Below are positions 1-12,422 of a stretch of 64,000 nt of DNA, in pieces. Numbering within the stretch: the first letter of the stretch is position 1; every line of letters starts with the position of its first letter. The notes beneath the pieces are model-generated. The model searched no databases. It saw only the letters and a list, made by a program, of their open reading frames with translations, and was not told the origin of the DNA. The DNA comes from Jaapia argillacea MUCL 33604 (Eukaryota; Basidiomycota; Agaricomycetes; Jaapiales; Jaapiaceae), in assembly GCA_000697665.1 (NCBI GenBank), contig KL197715.1, positions 540,258-604,257 on the forward strand, read 5' to 3'. A program made the translations under genes and the position numbers.

Positions 1-501
1 CATCCATCGATACACGACGCACTCTTGACAAGCTGAATACGCGGTATGACATACAGTCCAAACATCAAGAATGCTTCGTTACACGATCCAGCCCTCCCCT
101 CTTTAATAAATAGTCATTGCGAAGACTCGGTGTTGTGTTCTGTAGGGGTCACAAGGTGAAGAGTAGGTCATAGGAAGCCTTTGGTAACACACGAACCTAT
201 GAGAGGTCTGGGTTTCCTTTCGAACGCCCGACAATGATACGACACAGTCACACTTCCCCCTGCCCTCCACTCTGACTTTACCGCGCACTAGAGGAAACAA
301 ACAGCCCGAGAACGAGATTGATCGATGTCGTTTGTCTTGAAACATCTCCATGCAGATAGCCGCTGCATGGCCGTCACAACCTCGAACCCTCTGCTCCGCC
401 ACCTCCACTCCGACCACTTCGACACCCCTCCACCCAGCCTCGACGGGAGTAACCCTACCAGTTCTCCCGTCCGAGGCTCCTAATGGGAGCCCGCAAAACC
501 G
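1..501. other. Intergenic / 3' flank of eRF1, no gene seen
   Basis: I see no convincing coding signal here. The one minus-strand reading frame of about 100 codons (103-417) has no recognisable motif and is probably chance. The stretch ends at the eRF1 stop codon and must hold that gene's 3' UTR. Confidence 0.5.
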
Positions 502-2094
502 TCAGATATCATCATCATCCGAGTAAAACTCGTCTTCATCGTCATCGACCGAAGTCAAGTTCTCGAAGTCCACTTTGTACCTCAACAAGCCTCCAATCCC
601 ACCAAAGCCCTTGACAAACTGAGCTCCTTCCTGAGATCTGTTGGTCACAAATTCAAGGGTAGCTCCGAATTCTCGGTACTTCTCGGCGAACCACTCCAAT
701 AACGGTTGAGGTTCTTCATTCTGCTCCATCTCGAGACCGGTCGACTTGTCGAAGAACTTCTCACGATCCTTCTCTTGCTCCTTGTTTGCGTGAATGATGA
801 TAATATCTGTCATGGCGGTGGAAATAAGTGAGATGTGGTCCAACAGAGGTTGACAGATAAGCACATACCGCTAGCAGCGTTGCGTAGGACATATCGGGTG
901 ATATCGAGATTCTCATAGACAATGAGTGTCTCGACCGCCCCAAGCTCGAGCGCCTTCAGTGTGTCGTCGACACCGAAGCAGTATTTTCCAGTGTCCTGAC
1001 TGATCTCGTCGAAGTACCTCTGGATCAACTTCTTCTCCTGAACGAATTTGACGTTCGCCAAGGCCTCTGCGGCAAGATCGATGGCCTGTTCTCGTTGAGC
1101 TGACAATCTAAAGCTGAAAGAGTGGGGGCGTACCTGATTGAAACCGTTCTCACCCCCGTAGCTGACATCGACGACCTTGATGACCTTGGCAGCCAACCGA
1201 GGGTCGAACATATCACTCTGACTCAACTCGGTCTTGAAATCGGCACTTCCAGCGAGGACGAGGCCCGTTACATTCACCCGATCGGCCGAGATGTAGTGTT
1301 GTACTGCCAGTTCGGCAACTTTGCGGACGTAGTTGTGGCGTTTTTCGTCGCGAAGACGAGAGAAGCGGAGAGCAGACTGACCACCGCGGCCATGCTTCTT
1401 GGGGAGGTCGACGGTGAATTTGTGAATAACTTCACGTGTGTTTCCGGCAACAGTGCCGAAAAGGGTACCGTTACCGTCCATAACAATGAACCCGAATTTC
1501 GAATCCGACTCAAGAAGTTCTTGCAAGGCTTCCGTGTGGAATTTGTTGTCGCAGAGATACAAAGATCTGGAGGAACTCCTGTAAGTCACGAATGAATGGT
1601 TCAACATAACTGGGTTCGTACGTGTTAATGGGCTTGTGGGGTTCGAAATCGAAGGAAACCTTTTTCTCCTTGCCCTCATCAGTCAGAATCGTACCGACGA
1701 AGAGCACAAGACCGTTGGGGGGGACCCGATTGTACAGCTTCAAGCGCTGTTGGGTACTGGTGATAGCAGCCAACACAGACAGCCTGTTGACACGAGACTT
1801 GATGTTTGATGCCGTACCATATTCTTGCGTTAACATCGCAGAGACTCGAGAGATTTGATCCTGTCAAACCTGTGTGAGATCGATGCGACCACAGATTGGG
1901 GACGATGAGACACACCTTTGGGGGAATGATCAGACTGATCATGGAAGTACCAGCACTGCGAGTTGAGATTCGTCAAGACCGCCCACATCAACCTGTTTCG
2001 CAACGCACCCTCTTGCTGAATCAAGACTCTTGATGAGTTTCTTGACCTTCCACATCTGAATATTTTGCTCCGCTGCATCCTGGACCTGACTCAT
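502..2094 (-). CDS. SUP45: Eukaryotic peptide chain release factor subunit 1 (eRF1)
   Basis: eRF1 recognises all three stop codons in the ribosomal A site and triggers peptide release together with the GTPase eRF3 in the cytosol. The family hallmarks are all readable: the NIKS motif ([11 protein letters not shown]) and the YLCDNKF motif in the N domain, which read the stop codon, and the GRGGQS loop in the M domain, which reaches the peptidyl transferase centre. The acidic C-terminal tail ([14 protein letters not shown]) is typical. The start at 2094 gives [20 protein letters not shown], the family N-terminus. Several short introns interrupt the gene. One splits R-G|A-G-T-S near 2007, one follows IIPPK near 1917, and one lies just before SLYLCDNKF near 1570-1625. 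It is divergent from POP7 with about 320 bases between the starts. No damage is seen; this is surely a single essential gene. Confidence 0.96.
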
Positions 2095-2412
2095 CTTGCA
2101 AGATTGTGTCCTCTGTCGTGAAACAAGAGCCACGTAAAAGTTTATAGGAGAAGGTAGAGAGAAAAGAGAACTGGCCTCCTGGCCAGTGCGTGTGGTGAAA
2201 GATCGGATTGTGTTTTGGTTACAAATTTCTGGCACAAGTTCACCCGATTTAGCGACGATATAGGGGCTACTGACTTGACTTGAGTGCCAACCGCAAACAA
2301 TCACTTCGCGCTCCCGACAAACAGCTGACTTGCGTCGCTTCCGACGCTCCTAGATCTTCTCTTGTCCACCGGATACGTTGTTGATTCGACATTGAAGCTT
2401 TCTGTTTACGGA
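2095..2412. promoter_or_regulatory. Divergent promoter region between eRF1 and POP7
   Basis: About 320 bases separate the two start codons, so both promoters and both 5' UTRs must lie here. I see no clear TATA box. This is a positional inference only. Confidence 0.5.
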
Positions 2413-3106
2413 ATGGTCCGATCCAACAAGAAAGACAACACTCGCAAGGCTGGCGCTGGGCCCTCTGCAGGGCCACTTGCGTCAGGGAGTAAAATCCGAA
2501 AGCTGAACCCACCTCGGCCGTTTCCAACAGTACCGACGTCCGTATCTGCCACTGGCCCACGCTCTGCTCATTCGGAGGGCAAAAACTTTATTTGTGTCAC
2601 TCGTAAACTACCATTGGGCGCGTATCTACGAAGATGCAAAGACCTCATTCTGAAAGACGGGTATGACAACCTTCTAGTCATTATACTAAACCTATCTAAT
2701 TAATGGACTCGTCAGTTACAAGACACTGCACCTGAGTGCCCTCGGAGCCGCCATCCCGCACTTGCTCACATTAACAACTTCCCTTCCTGGGATCCTGCCG
2801 TTCGCTCCGGACGAAATCCACACGCAGGTGCTGACCGGTACCGTGGAACTCATGGACGAAGTCATCCCTGAAGACGAGGACGAAGATATCACGTATAGAA
2901 CGCGTGGAAAGTCGAGCATTAGTGTCGTGATCAAGATCGGCGAGGGTGACGACGAGGACGCGCCTACCGTGAGCACCAGCAAACCCAAGGGGAAGGGGAA
3001 GGGCAAAGGGAAGGGTATTCAAGGACCAGTTGCCCAGCAGCAGGGGGGCGACTCCAACGAAGGTGTATTTCAGGAGCCCGACCAAGACGATATGGATATG
3101 TCTTGA
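2413..3106 (+). CDS. POP7: RNase P/MRP protein subunit POP7 (Rpp20, Alba-like)
   Basis: This subunit belongs to the nuclear RNase P and RNase MRP complexes, which process the 5' ends of tRNA precursors and pre-rRNA. The product is about 210 residues. A basic, low-complexity N-terminus is followed by the Alba-type core: GKNFICVTRKLPLGAYLRR, then YKTLHLSALGAAIPHLLTL. The block GAAI..LL is the conserved RNA-binding face of the Rpp20/Alba fold. An acidic stretch (EDEDEDI) and a Lys/Gly-rich run (KGKGKGKGKG) fill the C-terminal half, and the tail ends DMDMS. One intron lies at 2661-2715; joining it restores LKDG|YKTLHL in frame. The start at 2413 is the first ATG before the conserved part. Rpp20 is the best match, but the family is divergent, so the name rests on the Alba core. 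Confidence 0.82.
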
Positions 3107-3365
3107 GCTGGTGGGTTGTTCTTCCCATGACCTTAGTAAAAAGTCTGAATGATGCCCTGACTTTCCAGATGCCTTATACCCAAGGGTGCTCACATAAATC
3201 AGGTACTAAGGCAAGTTGTGCAATGTTCGATGTTCCAGCGTTTATTGTGACTAGAGTATGTACTGTGTTAATCCGCGTACTGTTAGTATATAATTGTTTT
3301 TCAACAACAGGTATCTATCTCGATGCACGGTGTCCATGTGCGAAGTCCTCGAAGTGTATCTGCCG
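3107..3365. other. Short convergent intergenic space
   Basis: This holds the 3' ends of POP7 and of the CSC1-like gene, which converge here. No coding signal was recognised. Confidence 0.4.
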
Positions 3366-6300
3366 TCATTCATTCTGACCACCCCACCACTGCTCATCGG
3401 GAGGGTTCCTCGAAACTTCCACCGTAGCACGTTGATCCATGAGAGCGCCCATATCGCTGCTCTGCACACCGTTTTCCTTGAGCTCCCCGACAAGAAGCTC
3501 GCTTAACCCAAGGGTATCCTTGGGCAGCCAAATCCAAGGTTGATCGACATATGTGGAAGGATGATCGAAGGCGTGTTCATCAAGCTGATCGTCCAAATCA
3601 GCAGCATTGTACAACCCGGGTGCCGTTGGTCGCATTTCTGGGACTTCCCTAGTCGTTTGTTGTACTTCGTCAGATTTGTTGGATTCGGAGACCGATATGG
3701 CCGTAGAATGTGCAGAGGGATTGCCGCCAACGGATGGTTGCGGTGAGGAGCTGCGAGTAGGCTCGGTGACCCCACCATTCAAAGGATGTTCATCAGAGGG
3801 GCGATGGTCGCCGCTTGATCTCTGGGCAACTTTCCCAGCCTGTGCAAGTCTGTCCTCAATCTCAGGTAGTATGGGGATACGTTGTCGTAACACAGTGCTG
3901 ATGCCTAGATAGAGATCCGGGGTCAGTCTCTAAATGTTGGAACCGTCAGTCCAACAGCTTACGATCTCTGCTGAACAGATCGAAATCTTCATCCTTGTTG
4001 ACTTGGCCAACGGTTCCAGAATTCACCTTGTTCACCTCTCGGTATCTGTCGACCATCCACTTTGTCGCCAAAGACATGGGTAGATACTCCGAGATGGCTA
4101 AAGTTTTTATGGGAGTCTTAGTCTTCACACGAATGACTATAGGGGTCGGAACGGACTTACGACTGAAAGCGTTATAGATGAGAAGATGGAACAGTACTGT
4201 GATGACGAGGAGCGCAATCATGCACACGCCTCCAGCTATCGATATCTTGGGCGCAACAGGTATGTTGAGGAAAAACAAGCAAGCTAAAGCAATATGCTCA
4301 ATGTACAGAGCAACGACTGCAGGATGATATTAGAGGATAGACGCGTCTGACAACATTCCACTTACAAAGGTTTGATATCGCCAATGGGAACTGCCAATGA
4401 CTAGGTCAGGACACCAACAACACTAACAAGGAGGGAGAGAGCCTTACATATAGACCACCTGAACAACGGACGCGTCGATGAGTAGTGACTTGAGGATCTT
4501 TCGTCAATGGTACATACCAGTCTCAACTTCGTCAGGTTGGTCAAATACCTGAGTGAGCACTACGCGAAACGTCAGTCACAGTAGTGGTAATGACGAAGCC
4601 GAGCTCACAGAATTTCCACGAAAGGTACAGCAACGCAAACGCAAGAACAGCCAAGCCATTGATAAGGGGGGCCAAAACCGAGTAGACGATGCCAATTGTA
4701 GCCAGAAGCGACATCCTCGGAAGGACGGTACCAAAGTCAACCTTCAAAAGAGATGATCAGAATATGTTGGAAGCTATCGCGGGATGAGGACCTACCGATG
4801 GCATCATGAATGTCACCTAGGACATATAAGGTACTAAGAATCAAACCGGCATCGCCAGCATACAACACATACCGAATAAGCTTGGCGAGGAGTACGTCCA
4901 AGGAACCATTTCTTGACGAAATGGATAACCAACGGTCCGAGCTGGATCAAGGCACTGGCCGCTCCCGCTAACCCTTGCGTCGCTGCAATGTGGGCCCAGA
5001 GCGTTAAAATCAGTGGATAACTTGGGACTGAACACGTACCCATGTATGTTAAGAAGAATATGGATGCATCAGGTAATCTGCTAGAGAGTTGTTCCACTGC
5101 TTGCGTCGGTGTGTTAATGATCTAAATGATAAGTGCAGTGGTCAATAAGTGGAGTTCGAAAATGAGACGGGGGATATTACAGCTGCGATGGTTGATGTAA
5201 TGGCCGACGAAAGGGTCACAATCAGGAATCCGTGACTAAATATGAAGTCATATGAACGGCTGGAACGAGTGAGACAACGACAGACATACATGACCAAGAA
5301 TGCGTAGTATCGTTTGTATACGCTGAGGGAAACGAGGGAGTATCGGGGAATACACTCATACCAAGCCAGCACTGAAAAGAAGTTGGGAGCGCAAAAGGTA
5401 TAACGTATGAAAACGACATACAACGTAGGATGATCGGCAACACGATCATCAACAAAGCCAATAGAACTGGTGGTATGACACCTTGTATGATCCCAGGCAC
5501 AGGTAAGGGTGCTTTTAAGACGTTTCAGTATGACGGTGAGGTCTTTCGATCGACAGCAAAAGATACCTTTACAAACCCATTCGAGCCATCTGCCGCGAAA
5601 TCCGTCAGAGTCGGTTGGATTTATCGAAACAGTTCATTTTAGGACAAAAACTCACGGAAGTTTCGAGCACAAGCCTTGGAGATTACTCAGAGACCCAATG
5701 AACGCAACAGGAAAAGCCCATCCGATCAAGAGGGCCACCGTCAGAATGATAGAAATGACAAAACGAGTTCTCATAGCGTAGGCTCCATCCTGCCGAAAAG
5801 CACCAAGTTAGCACATGCAACCCAACAGAGAGGACCAGCCGACATCAAGATTTGACCAAATCATATCTTTCGGGGCGACCTGGAGAAGACCTTAGAAGAG
5901 TTTGGGGGGTCTCAATCGTGATATCTCACCTCGATATACTTGTCGGACATTGCGAGGGGCTACGGAAGAATTTGAACAATCGTGAACCGCTGGGCTGAAG
6001 AAAATCTTACCTCATGATAGCTGACGCACTGTGCAAGAACATGAGCACCGAGCTGCAGATTGCACTCTATGAACGCAGATCCCAGAGACTTGCTCTCCGA
6101 CAACTCATTTCGACCTTCATCGATCTCTTTGTTCAACTTTGCAATCTCAATCTAAGTTCACCAGTGAATAAAGACTAACACAGTGAGAAGTAGAAACGGC
6201 CCACTTTGCACCAATCAATCGTATCAACCTTCTTTCCAAACAAGCCTAAGAAACCTAGCCGATGCCGAGGTCGCTCGGTAGCGGGCACCAAATCATCCAG

Positions 6301-7481
6301 GAACTCGCGACTTGGTGTAGGGGTTGGCAGGTTTTCAGAAAATAACGAAAGGTCCTGCACTTTCTCGACATCCTTGACTTTTCTCCCTTTCTTGACCTGT
6401 TTACGATGAGACTTCTCCCGAGTATTCCAGGCCTTTGTGGCTTTTCGGAGGAGGGCTGACTCCGCACTTTCCAGTTTTAGACAAGCCTTTTGACGCTTTT
6501 CGAAGCTTTTGTTTAAAGACTGTAACAAGAAGTATCAATAGGCTTCGTTTAGCCACCAGAGTCAACATTTGACGAACCTTGGAGTCGCGGTAGATCCATA
6601 CCCTGTGGATACCGCCTGGAACAAAGCTAGCGAAGAGCCGAAGATCGTGCTCGTTGGCCAATTCGTCAGGAAGGGTTGTGATGAGCACGGTGCGAGCTTG
6701 GGCAAGCCGCGAATGACCTTTGCTGATGAGGAATTGATGACGCATATGGACGAAGTGTAACATTTCCCGCCGGATCATAAACAACACAAAAACTGGAGAT
6801 GGTTGAGACACAAAGACGTCTGGTTGAGCGCTACAATACGTACAGGTTAAAATCCAAGCAACCCCGATGTGAGCAGCATAACGATTGGGCTGAGATGCAA
6901 CACTGGGAGTACAAGGTGAGTTGGACTTCAAAATCTATATACCCAAATTCAGCTTACTTTCCCCATTCAAATCGAGTCAACCCATCGTTGCTCGTCCCAG
7001 TGATTCCCACATAATCCACTGCCAGCAAAGAGGCCCAGGTCAAGATCCAGAAAACGGTGAATATAATCAACACCAGTCTGAGGTAACGCAGGAACATGTA
7101 GGCGTCCAATCCATTCTTGTGAATCTGAGAGCATGTCAGCAATGGTTCGAGGAGAGAAAGAGGCGATACGCAACAATATCTCGCGAGGGTGTGAACAACG
7201 TGGCGGGAATCCATCTCCATGGCCCCTTTGGTAGCTCGTTGGATCTCTTCCTATAGCAGTCCGAATCATCAATCTGGAATCACACATAGGCTATAGGTCG
7301 AAATCAAGACTTACTCTGGAGGAGGTAGGTAAGTTCTTGGGGTGTATATCCTCCCCAAACGCTGTTTCAGGATCGTGAAGGCCCCCACCTCGATCAAGAG
7401 TAGGCCAGCATTCGTGACCAAAGCAGTGATGAAAGTCTGCGAAGTGCTCTTGTTCGCAGAAGATGAGCTGACGGCCGACAT
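3366..7481 (-). CDS. CSC1/OSCA/TMEM63-like cation channel (DUF221 family)
   Basis: The family forms stretch- or osmosensitive calcium-permeable channels in the plasma or internal membranes. The N-terminus reads MSAVSSSSANKSTSQTFITA, then a first membrane helix (ALVTNAGLLLIEVGAFTIL) and the conserved LGRIYTPRTYLPPPE. After an intron comes ELPKGPWRWIPATLFTPS, then KNGLDAYMFLRYLR, a family signature, and a second helix (IIFTVFWILTWASLLAVDYVG). Further along is the RRM-like cytosolic segment (ARTVLITTLPDELANEHDLR...VWIYRD). More hydrophobic exons follow between about 6100 and 3950, and a hydrophilic C-terminal tail ends at 3366. The gene has many introns of about 50-60 bases. The start at 7481 is the ATG just ahead of the first helix. 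Not every middle exon was resolved, but no break is evident. Confidence 0.88.
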
Positions 7482-8060
7482 CGCGTTCAGCGCCAACCGC
7501 TATCCTCCTGCGAAGTGGGGTACGAAGTGGAGATGAGAAGTTATCACCGGTGGCTGCATCGTTGAAAACATGCAACAGGAGTGCCTGTGACGCAAGTGCG
7601 CTCCACGACTTCGAGTTCTAAGTTGGTCCAACAGCATCATGGTGTGGTCGCTGTGTGGCTGTGCAGCCTATTTTTGGCTCGCTCAAGAGGAGTTCAAGTG
7701 AAAACAGAGGGGTGCGGTGATACAGTATCCTCGAGTGTTCCAAACCTAGTAAGATCCTAGTCCAAACCGCAGCCGAAGCTGAAGCTGCAGCAGGAGAGAG
7801 ACAATCCACTGTTCCCAATGTCGATCATTGACGATGTGATCCCAAACATAGCGCGATGGCCTCCAGCAAAATACACTCGAAAGCGGAGTTTAGCATACAC
7901 AGCCAGAGACAATATAGTAGGGACGATTGAACCAATCGCGCGAATAGTCTGAACTCTGGAGTTGCTCTGGAGCGTAGCTACAGGCAGATTCAAGGAGTAA
8001 GGGGTGTCAAGGGACTCGTGTGAGCACACGAAAGATCAATTCGATCTGGTCACCCGACCT
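7482..8060 (-). other. Upstream flank of the CSC1-like gene with unresolved ORFs
   Basis: Minus-strand frames of 66 and 90 codons (7618-7818, 7757-8029) contain hydrophobic stretches such as IGSIVPTILSLAVYAKLRF. I cannot join them to a known family. They may be exons of a short-intron membrane protein gene or chance frames in the CSC1 promoter. No motif is firm enough to name. Confidence 0.25.
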
Positions 8061-8240
8061 TCAGATCGGCGGAATGGATGATCTTGAACTCCACAGTTAG
8101 GCTGTGCCTGTGTCTCGATTGAGCATCATTCTAAAGTCCCATGTCCACAGCGCCCGACTCCCTCCACTACTTAGTTGGGTTATGTGGCGGATGTGATTTA
8201 GAAGACAATCTGCATATCACCTATTCCCATCAGGGCGGAC

Positions 8241-9217
8241 CTAACCCAAGCCATGGAGTTCGATCAAGCCTCGATCACGTTTAGGATCTCTAATTCTGGG
8301 ACAAGTGACTTGGAACTCGATATAAATAACATGAAACGCATATGGAGTGTAGCCAAGAGTATATTTACCAATCCAAGTTCGCAATAGGTGGCCTCCGATA
8401 TCAGCGTCTGGCAGAGAGGTATCGGTAGCACGAGCTGAAAGGGTTCCTTTCTGGAGCCACACACCATCGGTGCTTGAGGGGATGGAGGACAAGAATAGTC
8501 CGCAGCCAGGCCGACATCTCCCTGTATCGCCAAAGATCAGCGTGTCCAGAAAGTGGAGTCCAGAATACCATACACGCACCGAGGATCTACTTCGCAATTC
8601 AACATCGTCACCGATTGGTACCACAACCAATTTAAACCGACATCGGAACCGGATGTATTTCTGGGAGGCAGCGAAGGCAACCAGAAAATAGACCTGTACC
8701 AGAGAGGATGATGGGCTAGAAGGGGGAAGGATAAGGCGAAGATTCGGGAAATGCTGTCCTATTTTCCCGAATCCCGGAGTAGATCACGAATAGCAGGTGC
8801 AAGAATATGGGTTCCATAACCAGGCGTCGACTTGATTTCTGACCTAGAGCCATCCTGGAGCAGATGCGCATAGCGCACACTGCCTTCAGGAATAAAAGGA
8901 GGAAGAAGTCTCCGAAATACGACGAGATACTCTAAAAGCATACCTAGCCCATACTACGGAGGCTGGCGCTGCGATAATCCTATGTTTAGTAAGACGGTTC
9001 CAGAGAATGAACGTTTGAACTCGTACAAGAAACGGAGATCATCGATAAGGTTGGAATGCAAGCACCGAGTCCGAGGTATGGTCAGGGGAGACGTGCCGTA
9101 GACGTAGATTGCAGGTAAGATCGCAGCGGGAGCTGTCGCATATGTCGGAGCCGTAGGTGATTTATGCGAAGTAACAACGAAGTTGGCTGGAGAGATGAAT
9201 TCAGTGTTCAATGGCAT
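8241..9217 (-). other. Possible multi-exon membrane protein gene, unidentified
   Basis: Several minus-strand segments look like exons. One after an acceptor at about 8699 reads VYFLVAFAASQKYIRFR, and one near 8950-8980 reads IIAAPASVVWARYAF, preceded by a GTACGA donor and an AG acceptor. An open frame from 9217 begins MPLNTEFISPANFVVTSHKS. These resemble short membrane helices split by small introns, but I could not build one continuous reading frame, and stops follow within each segment. It could be a lineage-specific multi-pass protein gene, a decayed copy, or chance. The family is not recognised. Confidence 0.25.
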
Positions 9218-9451
9218 CGAGCCACGTCAACAAGAAACAATTGACAGGAATCAAGTTACGGAGAGACATTCGAGAAAATAAGCAATTTTTCTATGTAGAA
9301 GTTTGCCAAGCTTTATCGGACCTACACCAACCGACGTCCAAACTTGAAATGACCTGAACAAGAACGTGGGTGGAGAAAAGACGTAGAGGTAAAGATCGAT
9401 GAAAGCGTCAAACCACTAGTCCCTGTTGAGGTTCGTTAGCTCGTCATTTAA

Positions 9452-9906
9452 TCATAATATAGTGTGAGAGATGGGACAAACACGTTGCTCGATAGAGAGA
9501 GGAACCACTGGCGCATCCGGGGATTTGCCGATGGGGACCATCACAACAACGCGAAGGGGCATTCGGCGGTTACCACAGATAATCCAGACAGCTAGGTGAT
9601 TCGGGTCCTCGGAAAAGCAGAGTCCGTTAGCTTTACCCGCCAGGAAAACACCCACACAGCGAAGGCAACGATAAAAACCAAACTGCCGAAACCGAGACTC
9701 CTGCAAAATGCCGAAAAACCCTAAAAGCATAAATCATTGCCTGGACACGAATCAAATAATAGACAACTGGGGCGAACAAAACGATGATAGCCACCCTCGT
9801 GGTGCGATTCAGCGAGGGAGTTCCCAGTGGTCGGGTCCAGCAGAATGGCGGGTTGGTAAAATAGGAGAAAGATAAAGTTACCGGAGCCCACGTTCGTGCG
9901 CCTCAA
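9452..9906 (-). other. Second hydrophobic minus-strand segment, possibly related to 8241-9217
   Basis: Reading the minus strand from about 9680 gives a helix-like LVFIVAFAVWVFSWR. It shares the DNA word GTTGCCTTCGCT with the VAFA segment at about 8680 and, like it, is followed closely by a possible splice donor. The frame 9452-9730 ends VCPISHTIL. I could not assemble a full gene. It may be a diverged tandem copy of the preceding locus; the similarity is short and could be chance. Confidence 0.2.
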
Positions 9907-11520
9907 CGGAGAGTGAATCAGTTCATGAAGTCGGCCGAATGTATTCGTCTGGATATTGGGAGGTTGTTCGGATTCGACACTTTACCGCGGGATGCACGGA
10001 GAGGGCGCGGTCGGGTGCCCTCCAACTGAGAGTTTATCCTTGTCCCGGGAACCTCTCGCCTGGACATGATGATAGGACTCCCGTCATACGCGCACATTCA
10101 ACGGAGTGAGACGGGTGCGAAATCGAGTGGACCGTACGGAAATCCCGCCTTCGGCGTGTGGGTGATACTTGGTTATGATCTTATGCGGCCGATATCAAGG
10201 GAGCGAACAGACTTCCGCTCAGAACAACGCGCCTCGAACGACAAAGACCCAGGAAAGGGACCGAAGCTGTAGTGCGTTCGCCACGAGGGGGGCGTCATTT
10301 CGAACGCGCTAATGCGAAAAAGGCGACATTGCATGATTGCACGCGCGAATGGTGATTCTGACAGAAAGCCCCGCGGTCGTCGCTCAGGTAGCCTGGATAA
10401 ACTGAGCAAGGGATTCCGATGTGGGATTCTGGGGTTGATTCAAGTCATACGAAGGTAATGATAGAGTACAAACTTACTGATGACGACTGTAGAGAAAACA
10501 GACTCCCAGATCATAATCAAAGATAAGAGACACAAGGATCAACTGCTTAGTAGTCAACCTCCGCGAACGGGAAACAAACCGAGAGAAGCATAGCTGCAAA
10601 TCCGAAAGCCGCCAGATCATCGATATCGCGAAGTCTCGGTGGCAACATACCTACCTCTTTCTATCAACCTACCATTGCCATCAAACCATGTCTCCACAAG
10701 CTATGGATGATTAATGATCATAGTGATAAGCCTTTCCGTCGTTCTACACAGTCTGATGTCAGCCCAGAGATAAAGGACTGAGCAAAGGCAAGCACGTTCA
10801 ATAAAACGAGGACCTACAAAACAAGTTCCTAGATGGTCGAATCGAAAGATGTGAGTGCAGTGGAACCAGGATTTCAGCGGAAGCAAATCGTCCAAACAGG
10901 AAGTCCTCCAAACAAAGTTTGACAATGTGCAAACGTTGTTCAACACTTCGAACACGGTAACCATCTTAGGCCTCAGGCTCGGACAACGTGCATAGTGCGC
11001 TAGTTTAACCCCTTCGTTGAATGAGCCGCCATACATACCCGAAAACTCATCCCACCAAATTAATGACGAGTAGTATCAAGATAAGCCTCTGACCTATTGT
11101 TCGCTGATTCACCCACTGCTCAGGCTGTCGTCTCCAGGTCTGAGAATGAAAGTCTAAACCCAACTCCGATAGGTCGTATAGCTATCACGGCGTCGTCCAC
11201 AGAGGTACACGTTTCATACAGTACGCCGGCGAGGGCGGCCAAGTCGTCCACATCGGCCCAGGGAATTCATCAACCCGGAAGAAAATTGCATATCACCTTC
11301 GCTATCCTGTCTCCAAGATACCAACACGCAAGCCACTCACAGCAAACGAAAGTTTTACTGACAGCAGATTTGAACGAAATTGCGAGGGGAGGCCAAAACG
11401 CGTCACCACGCATTCTCGCAAATTTTGTACATAACCATCTCCCGGTGTTTAGTGCCCGGTTGACGTACATTGACGACCGAGAGCTCGCAACGCCTCCCCG
11501 ACGGGAGATACGGGAGATAA
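9907..11520. other. Unassigned stretch, no gene resolved
   Basis: Frames of 60-145 codons occur on both strands (10066-10272 +, 10701-11036 -, 11097-11534 +). None shows a recognised domain or a convincing exon chain. The plus frame at 11097-11534 is the longest at 145 codons, but it lacks any motif I recognise. Confidence 0.3.
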
Positions 11521-12422
11521 TTACGAAGATCTGAGGTGGTAGTACGTACCGCCCGAGTAAGAATGAATGAGTAAGTTAGAAGATAGGGTTGTCTTGGCCC
11601 TGACTTGATCAAGTATGACGAAGGGCAATTGCAGAAGGGCGGAATGGATTCTTACGCCAAGGAGATCATCGCCCACAGCAAAAGGATAGCTGTGAACCGA
11701 AGTCAGGGACAGGAGACATGGCAGACTGGGAACAAATGAGATCAAAGGCCAAGGGCACCAGGACTCCAGGAGCACCAAAAACCCAAGCCCACACCGCCCT
11801 TGGCGTCCGACCAGACTTCCAAAAGCAAACATCGAATGATGATTGAATGCAAACAAAGTTATCAGCAGACGTAAAAACCCTCTGTTCCTGTGTACCCACC
11901 GACAGGGCCACAAAAACGAACCCCAGACCACACCCAATTGTAATGGATGGATATGTAGTCGGGGTGGATAGGAGGTAGAGTTTGTAGAATGGGCAATTCC
12001 GGAACTAGAATGAAGGTACCACCCTCGGTTGAGACGAACCTGCAAGTGGTCCTTCCGAGGCCAGGGACAGAGGGACAGATGACCTCGGAGACATTCGTCA
12101 ATGAAACCACAAGGGGGAGTAGGGACCCAATAAATTGAGCGTCGGGCGCAAAACCAATGAACGCACCATAGAGTTTGAGCTTGATCGCTAGATATCGAGT
12201 CCTCATACATACGGGTGCCGGCGGTCGATTAGCTGTGTAGATTGTCTCTTGATGTGAGGTCACCATCCTGAGCACTGAGCAAATACCCAGATCGATGGGG
12301 ACGAGCGCGAGCGCCAGCCAAGCAAATCGCCAAGCGACGGAGTAGATCAGAGGGGATAAAGTCCAAGTAAGTTCAATACAGACGTAAAGTGTGCGCAGTG
12401 CCAAAACGCGTGTGGGAGGCAC
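11521..12422 (-). other. Probable membrane-protein exons, unidentified
   Basis: Two long overlapping minus-strand frames (12422-11862 and 12210-11521) contain clear hydrophobic runs: YSVAWRFAWLALALVPIDLG, LYGAFIGFAPDAQFIGSLLPL, and FLRLLITLFAF followed by GLGFLVLLESW. The runs alternate between frames, which suggests short introns, and possible donors occur near 12030 and 12270. The overall look is of a multi-pass fungal membrane protein, but no signature decides the family and I could not complete the splice model. The plus strand here is not coding by eye. Confidence 0.3.

Noticed and set aside
1122-1595. A 157-codon plus-strand frame opposite eRF1
   Set aside because: It is the antisense shadow of eRF1 coding exons with no motif.
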